Source of the DNA: Letharia columbiana | Taxonomy: Eukaryota; Ascomycota; Lecanoromycetes; Lecanorales; Parmeliaceae | Assembly (NCBI RefSeq): GCF_014066305.1 | Contig: NW_023501105.1 | Coordinates: 62,001 to 126,000, forward strand | Length of the DNA: 64,000 nucleotides | Reading direction: 5' to 3' | In this document: positions 43,935 through 56,978 of the stretch, one piece after another | Position numbering within the stretch: the first letter of the stretch is position 1 | Layout of the letters: each line of letters opens with the position of its first letter | Notes under the pieces: generated by a model | What the model was told of the DNA's origin: nothing | The model's database searches: none | What the model saw: the letters and a program-made list of their open reading frames with translations, nothing else | Translations under genes and position numbers: made by a program

Positions 43935-45900
43935 TCACTGCTGATCGTTCACATCGACGAGCACATCGTACCCATTCCCGCTCATCTTCCCCTTCGCGCT
44001 CTTGCCCCCAGTCGCCGCATGCACCTTCCGGGCATGCTTCCTCAGCCCGTGCGGCGCTCTGCCGCCCTTGGGCTCGGGCGGGTTGGTGACGAACTCGGGC
44101 TGACCGGGCTTGCGGAAGAAGACGCGGTGCTGGACGGGGGGCGACGTGACGGATGTGGCATCGGACTCCTCCGCGTGCGCGGGGGCCGGGAAGGGGGGGT
44201 CCCGCGCGCCGCCGGTGCTGGGGGCCGGGGAGTCGCGACCGAATTGGACGGGGCCTCTGCCCTTGACGGGGACGTTGCCGATGTAGTGGGCCGGAGTGCT
44301 GGCGCGAGAGTCGGACGCGGCGGTGCCGGTCAAGCTTCCGAAGGCGTTGTTGCCCATGTTGGGGTTAGGTGGGGCGGAGGCGCTGCTGGGAGTATAGGTG
44401 GGAGTATAGACGGCTTGGCTGCCGGAGCGGGTTGACGCTGATGAAGGAGCGATGAAGCTGATGTCCATCGAAGCTGGTGCGTTGGTCTGCGGGTTCCAGT
44501 TGTTGGGCATACCGCTATACCCCTGACGGGCGTTGTTTGGAGCCTGGTTGCCGCTTGAAGCAGGTGCGCCGCCACCAGAAATTCCGCTAGCTCTATTCAT
44601 GATGTGGTAGTCCGGAGCTACCTTTCGTGTAGATGCGCCCGTGTGGTTCTGGTGTTGACCGACCGAGGATTGTCCCAGGCTGGTTGGACGGCTGATGGGT
44701 GGCTGCTTTGGTGGCGAAGAGCTGCCAGAGTGACCACCGTTTATGGCTTGGGGCGCAGATTGGTTATATGAAGGTGGTGAAGCGTTGTGCTGAGCTGAAC
44801 GCTGTTGGTAATTCTCAGCAGAACCGTTGCCAAGGAAGGATTGACCACCTTGAGAGAATGGACGCTGCTGAGCCACGTGGTTTGCATGAGTCGGGAAATG
44901 CTGGTGGGGAGCCATGAACGCAGTAACGTTGGGATTGTACTGCGTATTGGCAGCAGGACCTGGAGTCGAAGCGCCAGCTGACACCTGGCCATTACCGCGA
45001 GCCACGATGGTTGGGGTGCCGTGTGCAGCAACTGGAGAAGCAACGGCGCGATGGAGAGCGCCTGGAACACCTGGATGCTCAGACTTCCCGTCCTGACGTC
45101 GCCAAGGCTTATGAAGAGCTGGGGCAGGCTTAGCTTGGATAGGCAGTTCTTCTCTAGGCCAGTTCGGGAATTCTCGGAAGCCAATCGCGCGACGAGTATC
45201 TTCGTCTTTTGGGATCTCGTGCTTATACTTGCAACCTTCCTGCATATAGTTACAGTTGCCGGTTTGGATCCAATAGGTGCAGTAGACCTTCTTTCCCATG
45301 GTTCCCTTCTTTGCCATGGTGTCAAAGATACTAGTGTCATTGGTGGTGAGCGCTGGTGTCCTCTAAAATGATTAGATAAATGTTAGCATGTGCATAGTGA
45401 AAGAAATACTTGGAATGGCTGGAACATGTGTGCGCTCATACCAGGCCCTTGTCCTTGGACTTAGATGCTTCACTCCCACTACCAGCAGCATTGTTGTTCC
45501 CTTTCTTGTCCGATGCGGCAGAGCCTTTCTGAGTAGAGCTCTCAGATCCTTCTGAGGCGGGTGAATCATCGGATCCATAATCGTCACCTTCCTCATGTGC
45601 GGCGGTCTGAGTGTTGATGGGTTGGTAAAGCTGGTAGCGGAGACCGTGCGCTGGGTGGTCTCCGGTGATAAGCTCCATGCGAGCTTTTAAGGCTTCGAGC
45701 ACTGTCAACGTGATAGGGACACCTTTGAGGATAAATGAATCGGGCAGCTCGTCTATCGCGATCAATGGTACAACGGTGTTGTCGTCGCGCTGGACGCACC
45801 AGCGTGGTCGTAGAGGCTCCGACATGACCGGATGCTGAGCCTTGGTGCTCTCAGCGGGCGATGCGGGAGCTTGAGCTCCAGTGTTGATACTGGTGTTCAT
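43935..45900 (-). CDS. CCCH-type zinc finger protein, probable RNA-binding
   Basis: Exon 1 is 45900-45442 and exon 2 is 45362-43935; the 79-nt intron begins GTATGAG and ends TTTTAG and joins KSKDKGL to RTPALTTNDTSIF. The product has 628 residues. The N-terminal domain (WCVQRDDNTVVPLIAIDELP, FILKGVPITLTVLEALKARM) precedes an acidic Ser-rich linker. A single zinc finger near residues 180-200 has YCTYWIQTGNCNYMQEGCKY then KH, spacing Cx8Cx6Cx3H, slightly longer than the classic Cx8Cx5Cx3H. The remaining ~400 residues are Ser/Pro/Asn/Gln-rich, probably disordered, ending in a basic patch (GLRKHARKVH). Conserved in filamentous ascomycetes as far as I recognise; role in mRNA control is inferred from the finger. 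Confidence 0.85.
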
Positions 45901-48450
45901 GTTGGAGATGTTAATATACCTTCGGGGTGTGGTATATTTGAAGGAGATGTTGATAGGCGATGTTTCGAATAAACTGGATTTCGTGTGTTGAAGAGATGAG
46001 TAAGTAGGTATCTATGGTGGTGATAGATGAGTGTTGAAAGAAATAGCTGAGGTCGGAGTGATGCTATGTTGCAGTCGATGAAGTTTGACAGCAACAGTAG
46101 GTTGTCTTTGCTCATGTCATTAGCCATGTGTCGGCCGGAAGAAGGACGTTTGATAGCTACCTTTTTCTGTTGATGGACTGATCGTGGTGGTCAATCTTTC
46201 ACAATATAGATTGTTTGAAGCTTTATTGTTGTCAAAGAGGTATATCTAGTTTGCTCAGGAGTGTTTGCTGTAGGAAGGAAGGAAGGAAGGAAGAAGTATG
46301 TAGAAAAGAAGCAGGTTGGTTGCATCAGAGGGTTTAAATACCCTCCGATGAAGAAGGCTAGTCACATCACTTAAACAATTCACTGTCGAAGAGGGGACGG
46401 AATGAATCTTACGAGTACTGCACTGCCTACCAAGTGAAGGCGCGAAATGAATTTATTTCGTAGGGCGGCCGCATGACAGCACATGACAAGTGAAGAAACG
46501 GTCCCGCACCGAGAGGGCGGCAAAATTCACCACCCGAGTGGTGCAAAATCGGGCAGTAAAAACAAAAGTGAAAACACGAAACAAGGCCGAAGTGAAGCCA
46601 TCTTACGATGCTGGCGAAACACTGTAAGGTACTGTGAGCTGCATACGCATATAAGGTTGACTGCAGGGTAGGCCTACTGCAGCGATGCAACCATGTCATC
46701 ATCTGCCGTTTACTGCGGAAGATCAAGCAGATTTTTCAACCCCCTCTTTCCAGGCGTAATACTACCTTGAATGTTTCAAAAGGCGACTGTCATGAAAACG
46801 ACTTCATTCTTGAAAAGGGGCAGCAGAGCCGCGCCCAATGAGAGACGACCGGGCCTGTGTTTGACCGTTTGACCGGCTACCTAGGAAAAGTAGACATTTT
46901 TCACAGAGCCAAAACTAAAAAAACGTCTCTCCTGATCTACGTCCACTCTAGACTTCCGGTATACTGGCCTCTCGGAAACGCAAGGATCTTCATGGAGAGC
47001 GTGTTCGATTCAACGACTTCTGGAATGTGAGCTGAGGCGCTTGGACCTATGATGAGCCGTCCTTCACACGAAGCTTCCTTGAAGAAAGTCCTGCCGTGCA
47101 CGCCAAGAATATCTGCTAGGGTTGTCTGCGTCAGCTGTCCAGAGTTCAGCAGGCCCTGCCTACAGCCGTGTTCGAGAGAACCCAATGCAGGAGATAGAAC
47201 GAATGGCAGAACCCATACAACAGCTGCATTTTGCCTTTGCCATCCTGGCCGCCTCGTTCGGCTTGTGTGGAACGAGGAGCGCTGTCGGAACCTGGAAGAA
47301 GTTTGGGTCACCCGATGCTGCTGCCTTCAGCAATGCTATCCTATCGTGTGTAGTTTTGCTAATGACTCTACACGTATTCCATGCATCAGCGCTACATCAT
47401 CACGATAACTGCTAGGTCACGAAACGCGCCAAGGAAACGAGAAGGGTCCTTTGGTCCCAAAGAGACATGCCACCAAACACGAAACGCCAGGGAGGAAGTG
47501 GGTACTGGGAAAGCACAGGCTGCAGGATTTGATGGATCCCCCAGCCCAATCGTCAATGATCAGCGACAAGGGGTAGGCGGTGATGATCACGACAGTTTCT
47601 CTGCCGTCGAGGACGGTTACAAGTGCAGCCTCTGTCGAGCTGTGTTCGGGAATGATCCTGGATACTTTAATTAAATACAATCAGAAAATGAGGCACTAGA
47701 CGTAATCTCACCGTAGCCTCGGGAAGCCCTGGTGGAGGAGCTTGACTAGGGTCTGGATGTATCTCTCTTCTGCATGCAACACTGTAACATGATGTCCTGA
47801 AAAATACCCGCCTGCGCACGTTACGGAGTTAGAGAAACTTGGGGTATGAATCGGGTTCGAGGAGTAAGAAGAGACCTTTGCTCCCGAAACGTGTTTCATA
47901 CCACTTTTGATACCAGCAGAGAAATGAATCGTGCACATTCAGGGCCATTTTCTGGTGCTGCACATACGCACACACACACAGATGTTTTCTTGGAAGACAG
48001 GGTAGGAGAGCCCCAGGTCCTCAACCCCTGAGGAGGAGTCTGTTGTAAATCCCGAAGAATACACTGTATGTACCGCTTTATAGAAATCCAGTTGGTCTTT
48101 GATAAACTTTGATACCCCTTATGCCTGCCTGCTCAGCCTCAGTCACATTATCGGTGTGATCTACCTCTCAGTTCGTATCTGTCAGTCCTGTAGGCGGAGA
48201 TCTCTTAGTGAGCTTTGTAGGATGAATTCAACTGATGGATGCAAAGTATAGTGATGTCCAAATCCAACATCTGGAGCCAGAGTCTCCAAAGTCCCCTGAT
48301 AACCGAACGTCTTTGCGACTGTCGTCATGGATGGCAGTAGGTTGGGCTCTCTAATTCTCGTCGATGTTCCCTGCCATGGTGTAGCTGGCGACTTCTGCTA
48401 ATCACGACATAGACTTTGTCGACCCCCCCGTGCCTGATAGTCGGAACTGC
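45901..48450. other. Gene-poor stretch with simple repeats
   Basis: Contains the promoter and 5' region of the CCCH gene, a GGAA tandem repeat near 46274-46292, and a CA run near 47968-47980. Frames near 46937-47311 and 47417-47938 have no recognised domain. I support no gene here. Confidence 0.35.
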
Positions 48451-48600
48451 CTACATACCGTTGAGCATTGAATCATCTTCACCATTGAGTCGGTGACCTT
48501 TCGGTGAAGGGTTACTGTTTCCATCGTGGCCGCCATCGTGAAGATGAAGATAGAAGTCCGCGCCACCATGCAAATGTGTGCCTTCAAATGTCGAGGCCAT
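48451..48600 (-). CDS. Possible small His-rich ORF
   Basis: Starts at GCCATGGCC, a strong fungal start context, and encodes 49 residues rich in His, Gly and Asp (MASTFEGTHLHGGADFYLHL, then HDGGHDGNSN). The stop directly follows a possible donor (GTATGTAG); splicing to an acceptor near 48388 would instead continue to EVASYTMAGNIDEN and stop. No family known; it may be a chance frame. Confidence 0.25.
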   Translation of the reverse strand: MASTFEGTHLHGGADFYLHLHDGGHDGNSNPSPKGHRLNGEDDSMLNGM

Positions 48601-49085
48601 GGCTTAGCAGCCTCAAGCGAACTATGAGAAACATTCAATGGATGTCAGTTGGCGCTGATGTCATTTGGAGAAGTCGCCGTCTTTTTCATGATCGGGCTGG
48701 ACGATATCCGGTCGAGAGCATCAGCTTCAGTCTGAGGTCGGCTCACCTCTGCCGACTGTATTTGGTCAACTTGTGCGATCGATTCGGTGGACAAAAAGTA
48801 CGCTCGTGAGCACCGGACCTTTCCCCTCTCCAGACTAAACCTTCTCGAGTGGTTGGCACATGTCACTTTCGAACAGGTTAGGCTGAATCTAGAGAGACGG
48901 TCCGCGCGCCAGCGGTGAGGCACATCAAACGGCACAACACGAGTAATGCCATTGGAGGAGCATCAAGAAGACACTCTACTTAATCAACATGCTTCATTTT
49001 ATTTATCGGAGCAGAGTCTAAGTTCTACATGTTACAACAGTCAATCTATGCCAGAAGATTGGGTATCCAGAATGTCAACGGAATT

Positions 49086-51005
49086 TCAAAAGACTCGATT
49101 CTCCACCTGGACCTTGGCACCATGTCCTGGGCTCACGGTCCATGATACATCATCAACCGGCGCATCTACATCCACTTCCCTTCGCCCAGCAGGCTTACGG
49201 AGAAACGCCTCACACAGTAAGCCTGCTGCAACACTGACATTTAAGCTATCGACTTTACCCTGCCCACTTCTTGGGCCATCAATTCCAACATCGAAATCTG
49301 CCTTTCTCTGTATGTTCCAATGCAAGCCTTCGCCTTCGGCGCCAAGTATCAAGAGGCATGGATGATTCCGAAGGGGGCTTCCCAGATTAGAGGTGGAGAA
49401 GTAGTTACCGACCCCAGTCCGCTTGCCAGGGGTTGGAGCAGCCGCTGCGTAGATCTTCCAACCGTTGCTTTTACATTCGTCGATGAAATTTCCAGGCCGG
49501 CTTACTGACACAAGGGGCAAGGTCTCCGAAGCGCCAGCTGAAGCCTTGATTGCAACCGGAGAGACGGGAGCGCTGCTGCGGTTAGAGATGGCAACAGTGT
49601 CGACGCCGAGGAAAAAGGCAGTCCTCAAAATCGCACCAAGATTTCCAGGGTCAAGGATGCCGTCCAGTAAGAGCACAAAGGGATACCTTGGGAAGCCGAC
49701 CTCGTACGCTATGATGGTGCTTGTGCCGTTCACAGCTTCGTCCTCGCGTGACTGGTGGTCCAAGATGACATGAAACGCTCCATTCCGCTTTCCAACAGCC
49801 CGGAACCCTGCGACAGGTAGCTTCGGTAGTGGAGACGCCTCCAATATGTAGCCATTATGAGGTCTTCCTGCGCTCATTTTATCCATCAACCGCAGCCAAT
49901 CTCCTTTCACTCTCTCAACGACTACGCCACACTTCAACGCTAACTCTCGGATCCTTCTATCCTGCTCATGGACTTCTCTGTTATCTCCACCGTAGACGTA
50001 GAGCTTGTAGAGCTTCCTTCGTGATGACAGAAGAGCTGCTGTAATTACAGATGTACCATAGAGAAATTCGGATGCCGGTGTAGTATATGGCATACTCAAT
50101 GGAACGCTTGTACCTCGATGTGGTGATTGCTCGTCATCAATCTGAGATAGCTCTCTTCCATAGCCTTCGAGAGTGCCACTACTTGCGCTAGAGGTTCGGT
50201 TTGCATATGTTGCACGGTCTAGTCTATCGGGAGGTCGTCTCATTGAGAATCGAGGCCTATGAGGCTCCGTGGACGGGTCCATATCATCCTGCAATTCTTC
50301 AGGCATTGAAAGTCCATGCTCTTGCTCTTCTTCATGCTCAGGTGTAGCTGCACGACGAGATGTACGGTCAAAGGGGGCGCGCTTGAAGAGGTCTTTCTCC
50401 GAGGTATGGTTCTTGTCCCCATGGAAAGCCTTGCGGTGAGCTGCTCGGCGGATGGCTGAGTTGGACCGGCCTAGTACGGCAGGCTCTACCTCATGCCCGT
50501 ACTTGAGCGCTCGACGGAGGGCGCGGGTGCCCTCAGGGTGGGTAGTGTAGTCGTATCTAGCCCCTCGAGTGGAGCGGTCGAACTCGCCCTTTTCATTCCT
50601 TCGCAATGGCTTCCGAAGTCGTCTTTGCGTTCTCTGATTCTCATTGATGCTTGCTGACTCCCTGACGTTCTCGACGTCCGTTTCCTGCTGGTGGTTGGGC
50701 CTGGGTGTCCGTCCGCGCGGAGCATCGAATCCACCCATTCGCTTTCCAAAAGTCCGTTCTCCATCTCGCGGGAGTCTATCTGACACAGAGTCTTGGGGAG
50801 AATACCTGGGTAGATCCGTACGCCGCCTCTCGGGCCTGTTGGTGTCATATTGTGATCGCCTTAGAGACTTGTTTATTGCTGTATTGGTGGATATGTACGC
50901 TGAAGAAATCTGTCGCCATAGAGGGTTTCGAGATTCTCGCAGGCACTTGCTTCCAAGTCCATTGCTGATGCACGCAACAGCTTTCAGCATCACATTAGCG
51001 CGCAA
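49086..51005 (-). CDS. MRM1: Mitochondrial rRNA 2'-O-ribose methyltransferase (SpoU/TrmH)
   Basis: Single-exon 639-residue protein; yeast Mrm1 (Pet56) methylates G2270 of the mitochondrial large rRNA. The N-terminus is basic with Ser/Arg (MLKAVACISNGLGSKCLRES), a mitochondrial presequence. About 280 residues of charged low-complexity sequence follow, longer than yeast. The substrate-binding region (EFLYGTSVITAALLSSRRKL) and the SPOUT knot come next: motif 1 LLDGILDPGNLGAILRTAFF; SSAPVSPVAIKASAGASE; motif 2 CLLILGAEGEGL; motif 3 DSLNVSVAAGLLCEAFLR. All key SpoU residues (Asn/Arg in motif 1, Glu in motif 2, Asn in motif 3) are present. A second in-frame ATG at 50990 could also serve as start. 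Divergent from PLD1. Confidence 0.9.
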   Translation of the reverse strand: MRANVMLKAVACISNGLGSKCLRESRNPLWRQISSAYISTNTAINKSLRRSQYDTNRPERRRTDLPRYSPQDSVSDRLPRDGERTFGKRMGGFDAPRGRTPRPNHQQETDVENVRESASINENQRTQRRLRKPLRRNEKGEFDRSTRGARYDYTTHPEGTRALRRALKYGHEVEPAVLGRSNSAIRRAAHRKAFHGDKNHTSEKDLFKRAPFDRTSRRAATPEHEEEQEHGLSMPEELQDDMDPSTEPHRPRFSMRRPPDRLDRATYANRTSSASSGTLEGYGRELSQIDDEQSPHRGTSVPLSMPYTTPASEFLYGTSVITAALLSSRRKLYKLYVYGGDNREVHEQDRRIRELALKCGVVVERVKGDWLRLMDKMSAGRPHNGYILEASPLPKLPVAGFRAVGKRNGAFHVILDHQSREDEAVNGTSTIIAYEVGFPRYPFVLLLDGILDPGNLGAILRTAFFLGVDTVAISNRSSAPVSPVAIKASAGASETLPLVSVSRPGNFIDECKSNGWKIYAAAAPTPGKRTGVGNYFSTSNLGSPLRNHPCLLILGAEGEGLHWNIQRKADFDVGIDGPRSGQGKVDSLNVSVAAGLLCEAFLRKPAGRREVDVDAPVDDVSWTVSPGHGAKVQVENRVF

Positions 51006-51460
51006 TAGGTTTCATCAATACCTTATTAGCAGGAAGACTTCCATGCTCGATGGGATCTTCGCGCTAAGGCCATCGGTCATCGGCCAAAGTTTCGCCGTGA
51101 TGCCAAGTCTTTTGCCTTTCGAGAACCCTAGAACCAAGTCATAGATGTCTTCAATTATTTGAACGACTGTTGACGTGGGCCTGAGCACCGAACAGAAGAG
51201 ATGGATTGGACTGCTGATTCCTCGAAAGTACCAATAATTCCGTGAAGCTCGCTCTACAAAACTCAAGGACCGTCCGAATCCTGAGACATCTCGTATCTCA
51301 GAATTGATCGCGCACTTGTGGACTGCAGGGAAGACGGATTGATTGGTTTCTCGCCAGCACGTGTCGTTGCAGATATCCGCCTGATGCATACAAGAAAGAC
51401 GGTCTTTGACGAAGGAGGGTTTCTGCTTGTCCCGCTTATAAGAGATCGAGACTGGTCATA

Positions 51461-54400
51461 ATGGCGGAAGTCAATCCACGAAGCATTTCCCCTGCCCCAC
51501 GCCTGGCGCAGGCGCAGAACTCTGCAGAGCAACCATCAGACGCCGGTGCCAGAGATTACCATAAAGGCGTCACATATTCTCCAATTCGTCAAGAACGTTC
51601 GAAGCTGAACGGTTCCACCAAGACGGACGCGTTGGTATGTCCTTCTACAACCTCCGAAGCCACCGGTTTTCCTTTTGGGAATAGTGTCGATACCTATGAG
51701 GATGGAACAAACAGCACTTCAACAGATGTACCGCGCCTGCGCGGCATTGCACACCAATTACTTTTACGAAGAGCTTCAGCGGATCATGCCAGCGGACCGC
51801 AAGACCAACCAGCGAAATTTAGCTCGGAGGATTCCAATTTCCAAGGCCCACCTAGTGTCCAGTTCTCGCGTCCAGCAGTTGAAACCGAGCAGTCAGGTTC
51901 ACAGTGGAGGTCTGGTTCAGGTAACATTGCTGGTGATGAGACTGTGAATAGATCTCGCCGGGGAGGAGCACTGTTCAATAAGATCAAGGCTTTCGCCAGC
52001 CCGCCTAGTGTGCAGTCCCACAAGAGGACATCAAGCGGCTTTAGCCTTGGTCGAGACTCTGTCGACGAGCGGAAGGTCTCACATGTCTCAGAGGGGGATG
52101 AGCCCATGAATGTTACGTCAGGCGAGGGAGAAAGTGATCTCGACGCTGATGCAGAGGAGAGCACTGGAGAGGATGATACTGTTGGCTCCTCGGATCGGAA
52201 AAGGCGGAAGAGTCGACGACCACAGGATGGAAGGCCTCAGACGGCCCCCACGACCCCCAAAATGATGCCTCGAAACATGAGGCCAGGCTTCTTGTCCAGT
52301 AGTTCCATGACTCCAACAGGCAAACCTCGTCCCTCCTTTCTCCCACGAAGAGCAACCATGACAGATTTGCCCGCAGAAGGACGCCAAGGAGTCTCTGAGG
52401 ATGAAGGTCGCGACAAAATCCATCGAGCCAACGCTTGGCGCAAGGGTAGTGCATGGGTCCAGGGTGCACGTGGGATGAATTATGCAGGTAGCCGTAAGCA
52501 AAGCCAGCAACCTTCTACCGAAGAACGCCGACCGAGCAACTTGAGGAGGCTTACTGGTTTCGGAACAAGCAATGACGGTACCGAATCTTCTCCTTTCTCG
52601 CCATGGAAAGGTCACCGAGGCGAGCGTGCTACAACAATGAGTGCAGCGAAATGGCGACAACTGAAAGCCGGCTTGAGAATGATGGGTCAACGTCGGAAAG
52701 CTGAGAACACCATCGATCATGCCAAGTCTGCTGAGCTGCTTGCTGAACTCACAGCTGGCGTTCCTGCGGCGCTTATAGTTGCGAGCATGTTCCAAAGAGA
52801 TGAACATGGAAACAAGCGGATACCAATACTGTTGGAACAGCTCAAAGTCAGACTGACGGACAGCCAGCAGGTCTCTTCGAAATCCGGTGAACGTCACATG
52901 ATTTTTCGAATCGAAATGGAATATGGCAATGGATTGACCAGGATGAAATGGGTGATACACCGCGCGCTTAGAGACTTCGTAACCTTACACACGCGCTACA
53001 AGATACAGATCGGTGCTCAAAAGTATGTCAGGTTGAAGAATGCTGATGCACGTACGAAGCTGCCTCGTTTTCCAAGGAGTGCGTTCCCGTATCTACGGGA
53101 TGCGAGAGGTCTCAAAAGCGATTCTGAAGACGAGGAAGACGGTGAGGGGACTGGTCCGAGTGGCGGTGAGGCAAGTGAAGCAGAACGTTCCAGCAAGAAG
53201 AAAGCACGCCCTTCCTTAGGGGGTTCGAAGCGAAAGTCAAGTGTTGCGAATCTGCACGGCGGAGAGGGGTCTAGTGCTCCTGCGCGCAAAGACGCATATC
53301 CAGAAAGGCAACGTAAGAAGCTTGAGCTTTATCTCCAGCAGATGATTCGATATCTCATATTTCGGCCTGAGAGTAATCGATTGTGCAAGTTCCTCGAGCT
53401 TTCTGCTCTTGGGGTGCGCCTTGCTGCCGAAGGAAGTTACCACGGAAAAGAAGGACTTCTTATCATACAATCCGGGAAGGGTGTTGACTTCCGAAAAGCT
53501 TGGACACCGTCCCTGCTTGCAGGTCGTCATGGTCCCAAGTGGTTTTCTGTTCGTCACAGCTACCTTGTCTGTGTAGACTCTCCAGAAGAGATGAACATAT
53601 ACGATGTCTTTTTGGTAGATTCCAGCTTTCAAGTCCAGACTAAGAGAAGAAGCCTGCGCGAGCGGAAGCCTAAAGACATGGCAAAGGCCGCAAAGGAATC
53701 GGCGTCACATCCAAAGCACCATAGCTTGAAGCTGTGCAATTCGGAAAGAAAGCTAAAGCTGCTGGCCAAGACTGAAAGGCAACTGCACCAATTCGAAGAG
53801 TCGATCAAATGGATGCTAACAACTACTTCTTGGGCCAAACCCAAGCGTTTTGACAGCTTCGCTCCTGTTCGATCTAATGTATTTGCCCAGTGGCTAGTCG
53901 ACGGCAGAGATTACATGTGGAACGTGTCTAGAGCAATAAGCATGGCTAAGGATGTCATCTACATACACGACTGGTGGCTGAGCCCAGAATTATACATGCG
54001 AAGGCCTGCCGCAATCAGTCAGAAGTGGCGACTGGATAGACTACTGCAACGCAAGGCACGAGAAGGAGTCAAAGTCTTCGTCATAATGTACCGCAATATC
54101 AACTCCGCCATCCCCATCGACTCAGAATACACCAAATTTTCACTTCTTGACTTACATCACAATGTCTTTGTCCAACGGTCACCAAATCAATTCCGACAAA
54201 ATACTTTCTTCTGGGCTCATCACGAGAAGATCTGCATTGTTGATCACATAGTGGCCTTCGTTGGTGGAATCGATCTATGTTTCGGTCGATGGGACACTCC
54301 TCAGCATTCAGTTGTGGACGACAAGTTGACCGGCTTCGAAGAGTCTGACGCACCGAAAGATGCTGATCACTGTCAGCTTTGGCCGGGCAAGGACTACTCC

Positions 54401-56978
54401 AATCCCAGAATTCAGGACTTCTATGCTCTAGAAAAGCCATACGAAGAGATGTACGATAGATCCAAGGTTCCTCGGATGCCATGGCATGACATACATATGC
54501 AAATTGTAGGCCAGCCCGCCCGCGATCTGACTAGGCATTTCGTGCAACGATGGAATTACATCCTACGCCAACGCAAGCCAACTCGGCCCACCCCATTCTT
54601 ATTGCCGCCACCAGATTTCCAGCCAGCAGACCTTGAAGCTCTAGGACTAAATGGTACATGTGAAGTGCAGATACTGCGGTCCGCCTGCTGGTGGTCGCTG
54701 GGGACGCCAAACCATACTGAGCATAGCATCATGAACGCCTACATCAAGACGATTGAGCAATCGGAGCACTTTGTCTATATTGAGAACCAATTCTTCATCA
54801 GCAGCTGCGAGGTTGAGGGTACTCGAATCGAGAATAATATTGGTGATGCTCTTGTCGAACGTATTGTCAGAGCCTCGCAGAGAAGGGAAGACTGGCGTGC
54901 AGTCATAGTCATTCCTCTAATGCCCGGTTTCCAGAACACCGTTGATCAACAGGATGGCACAAGTATCCGACTTATTATGCAATGCCAATATCGGAGCATA
55001 TGCCGAGGAGAAGCATCTATTTTCGGTCGAGTACGCGCCCAAGGCATCGAGCCCGAGGAGTACATCCAATTCTACAGCCTACGTTCCTGGGGCCGGATCG
55101 GACCTACCAAGCAGCTCGTGACAGAGCAGCTTTACATCCACGCAAAGTGCATGGTCGTGGATGACAGAATAGCAATCATTGGTTCAGCGAATATCAATGA
55201 GCGCTCGATGCTGGGCTCTCGGGATTCTGAATGTGCGGCTGTGGTCCGGGATACTGATATGCTCTGGTCAACTATGAACGGCGAGCCATATCTCGTTGGT
55301 CGATTTGCTCACACCTTGCGAATGCGCCTCATGCGGGAACATCTCGGCATTGCCGTTGACGAAATCTTGGAAGATGACCTGCAAGAGGAGAGGGACCAGA
55401 AAGAGCGACAGTGGGAAGACGACATGAACAAGTTCCACAGCAAGGAGGCCATGGATCGTGATACTGCAGATAAGATTCTAGAGTCCAAACATCGAGCTCA
55501 GGATGAGGCCATTCAGAAGGCCGAGAGAATGTCCAGCTTCAACTATGATGCTCCAGTGGAGCAGGCTAACAATCCTAATTTGAAGTCAAACAAGAAGCTC
55601 ACCGTGGACCCTCGCATCACCGACAATGTGGAGCACAAGAAGGACGTCGCTGGAGAGGGAATAGATGCATGGAAGCGAGAAGAGGACGCTGGCAAAGCTG
55701 GTCGTCGTGATACGTGCCTGGTGTCTGCAAAGACTGGCGGCAAAGAGGTGCTGCTATCGCCGGAAGATGCCAACGCTGCAAAAGGTAGACCAACATCACC
55801 GAACAAACAAGATTCACCACGGAAACGGTCATACACTCCCGTTGGTGACGACGACGGCAAAGGCAATGCCGCGCTACCTCCACCTCCTTTAGCTCGAACT
55901 AGCACTGCAACACTTGGGCTATCACAAACATCAACGCTTCCTCCTCTGCCTATGACCGACGATACCGACATTGGTGGACCCTCTATACAACGGACGCCAT
56001 CGCAGAAGGCGGCTGAGATCACGAACCCTCTCGTGGCTGATATGAAGCGACCGTTCGTCGACAAAGATTGCATGCGTGACCCACTCAACGATTCTTTCTT
56101 CCTAGACACCTGGCATACCGTAGCGGAGAACAACACCAGGCTCTTCCGGCAAGTCTTCCGATGCATGCCAGACAACGACGTCAAATCCTGGAAAGAATAC
56201 AAAGAATACTCAGCGTATGCCGAGCGCTTCTCCCAAGCACAAGGTGGCGGCAAGAGCAAGGACCGAGTTCAGCAAGATGCTCCCGGCTCTAGTGGACCTC
56301 CAGGCAACATCAGTCTTTCTGACAAGCTTCGTCTACTAGGACCCATTGGCGAGAAGGCCGGCGAAGCAGAAAGCAAAGCCGAGACATTCGGGGAGAAATT
56401 CATGCATAGCTTGGGCCAAAAGGACAGCCAGAAAGACAACCACTACAAAAACCATTCCATGGGAAAGATCGAAGAGTGGGCCGAAGAAGCCAACAAGGCA
56501 CAAATTGCACGACAGGCAATAGAATCTAAAGACAAGCGCCCAAGATCGCCCAGTGCCGCTGACACTGACACGACCATCGACGAAAAAGCCCCCTTACGCA
56601 CCTCCAATGAGCTGAAGCATGCTACAACCTTTGATTCAGAAGCCACCACGAAAGTGCCGCCGCCGCCTTCTGTCGCCTACTCCGACGCCCTCAACCGTAA
56701 CACATCTACACAGAAACGGAGGAGAAGGGCAACAACTCGCAGTTCGAGAAGGGAATTCCACGCCAGCGACGATATCATCGATCCTAGTGATGCGGATGAC
56801 CTGATGCAGATGGTGCAGGGCCATCTGGTGCTTTGGCCGTACGATTGGCTGGCGAGGGAGGAGCAGGGAGGGAATTGGCTGTATAGTATTGATGGGTTGG
56901 CGCCTTTGGAGATTTAGTAAGTCCTCGGCTCCATTACTCTGATGTGCGGTGGACATGCTGACAGTGAACAGCAACTGA
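51461..56978 (+). CDS. SPO14: Phospholipase D (SPO14/PLD1 type)
   Basis: Hydrolyses phosphatidylcholine to phosphatidic acid and choline at membranes; needed for sporulation in yeast. One large exon, 51461-56916, and a 7-nt coding terminal exon, 56972-56978 (55-nt intron GTAAGT...AACAG), yield 1820 residues ending EIYN. Order: disordered Ser/Arg N-terminus; PX domain (about 446-565; IPILLEQLKVRL, WVIHRALRDFVTLHTRYK); a charged insert; PH domain (about 625-790; FLELSALG, KWFSVRHSYLVC); catalytic half 1 with HHEKICIVDH at about residue 921; half 2 with HAKCMVVDDRIAIIGSANIN at about 1227; then a long charged C-terminal region. Both HKD motifs are intact. Slightly longer than yeast Spo14 (1683). 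Confidence 0.95.

Noticed and set aside
44019..44435. Gly/Ala-rich plus-strand frame of 138 codons
   Set aside because: Antisense to the CCCH zinc-finger gene; composition reflects its Ser/Pro/Ala-rich codons.
51617..51700. Possible intron in the PLD1 N-terminus (GTATGT...AATAG)
   Set aside because: Removing the 50-nt stretch shifts the frame to an early stop, while the unspliced frame continues through the whole protein.
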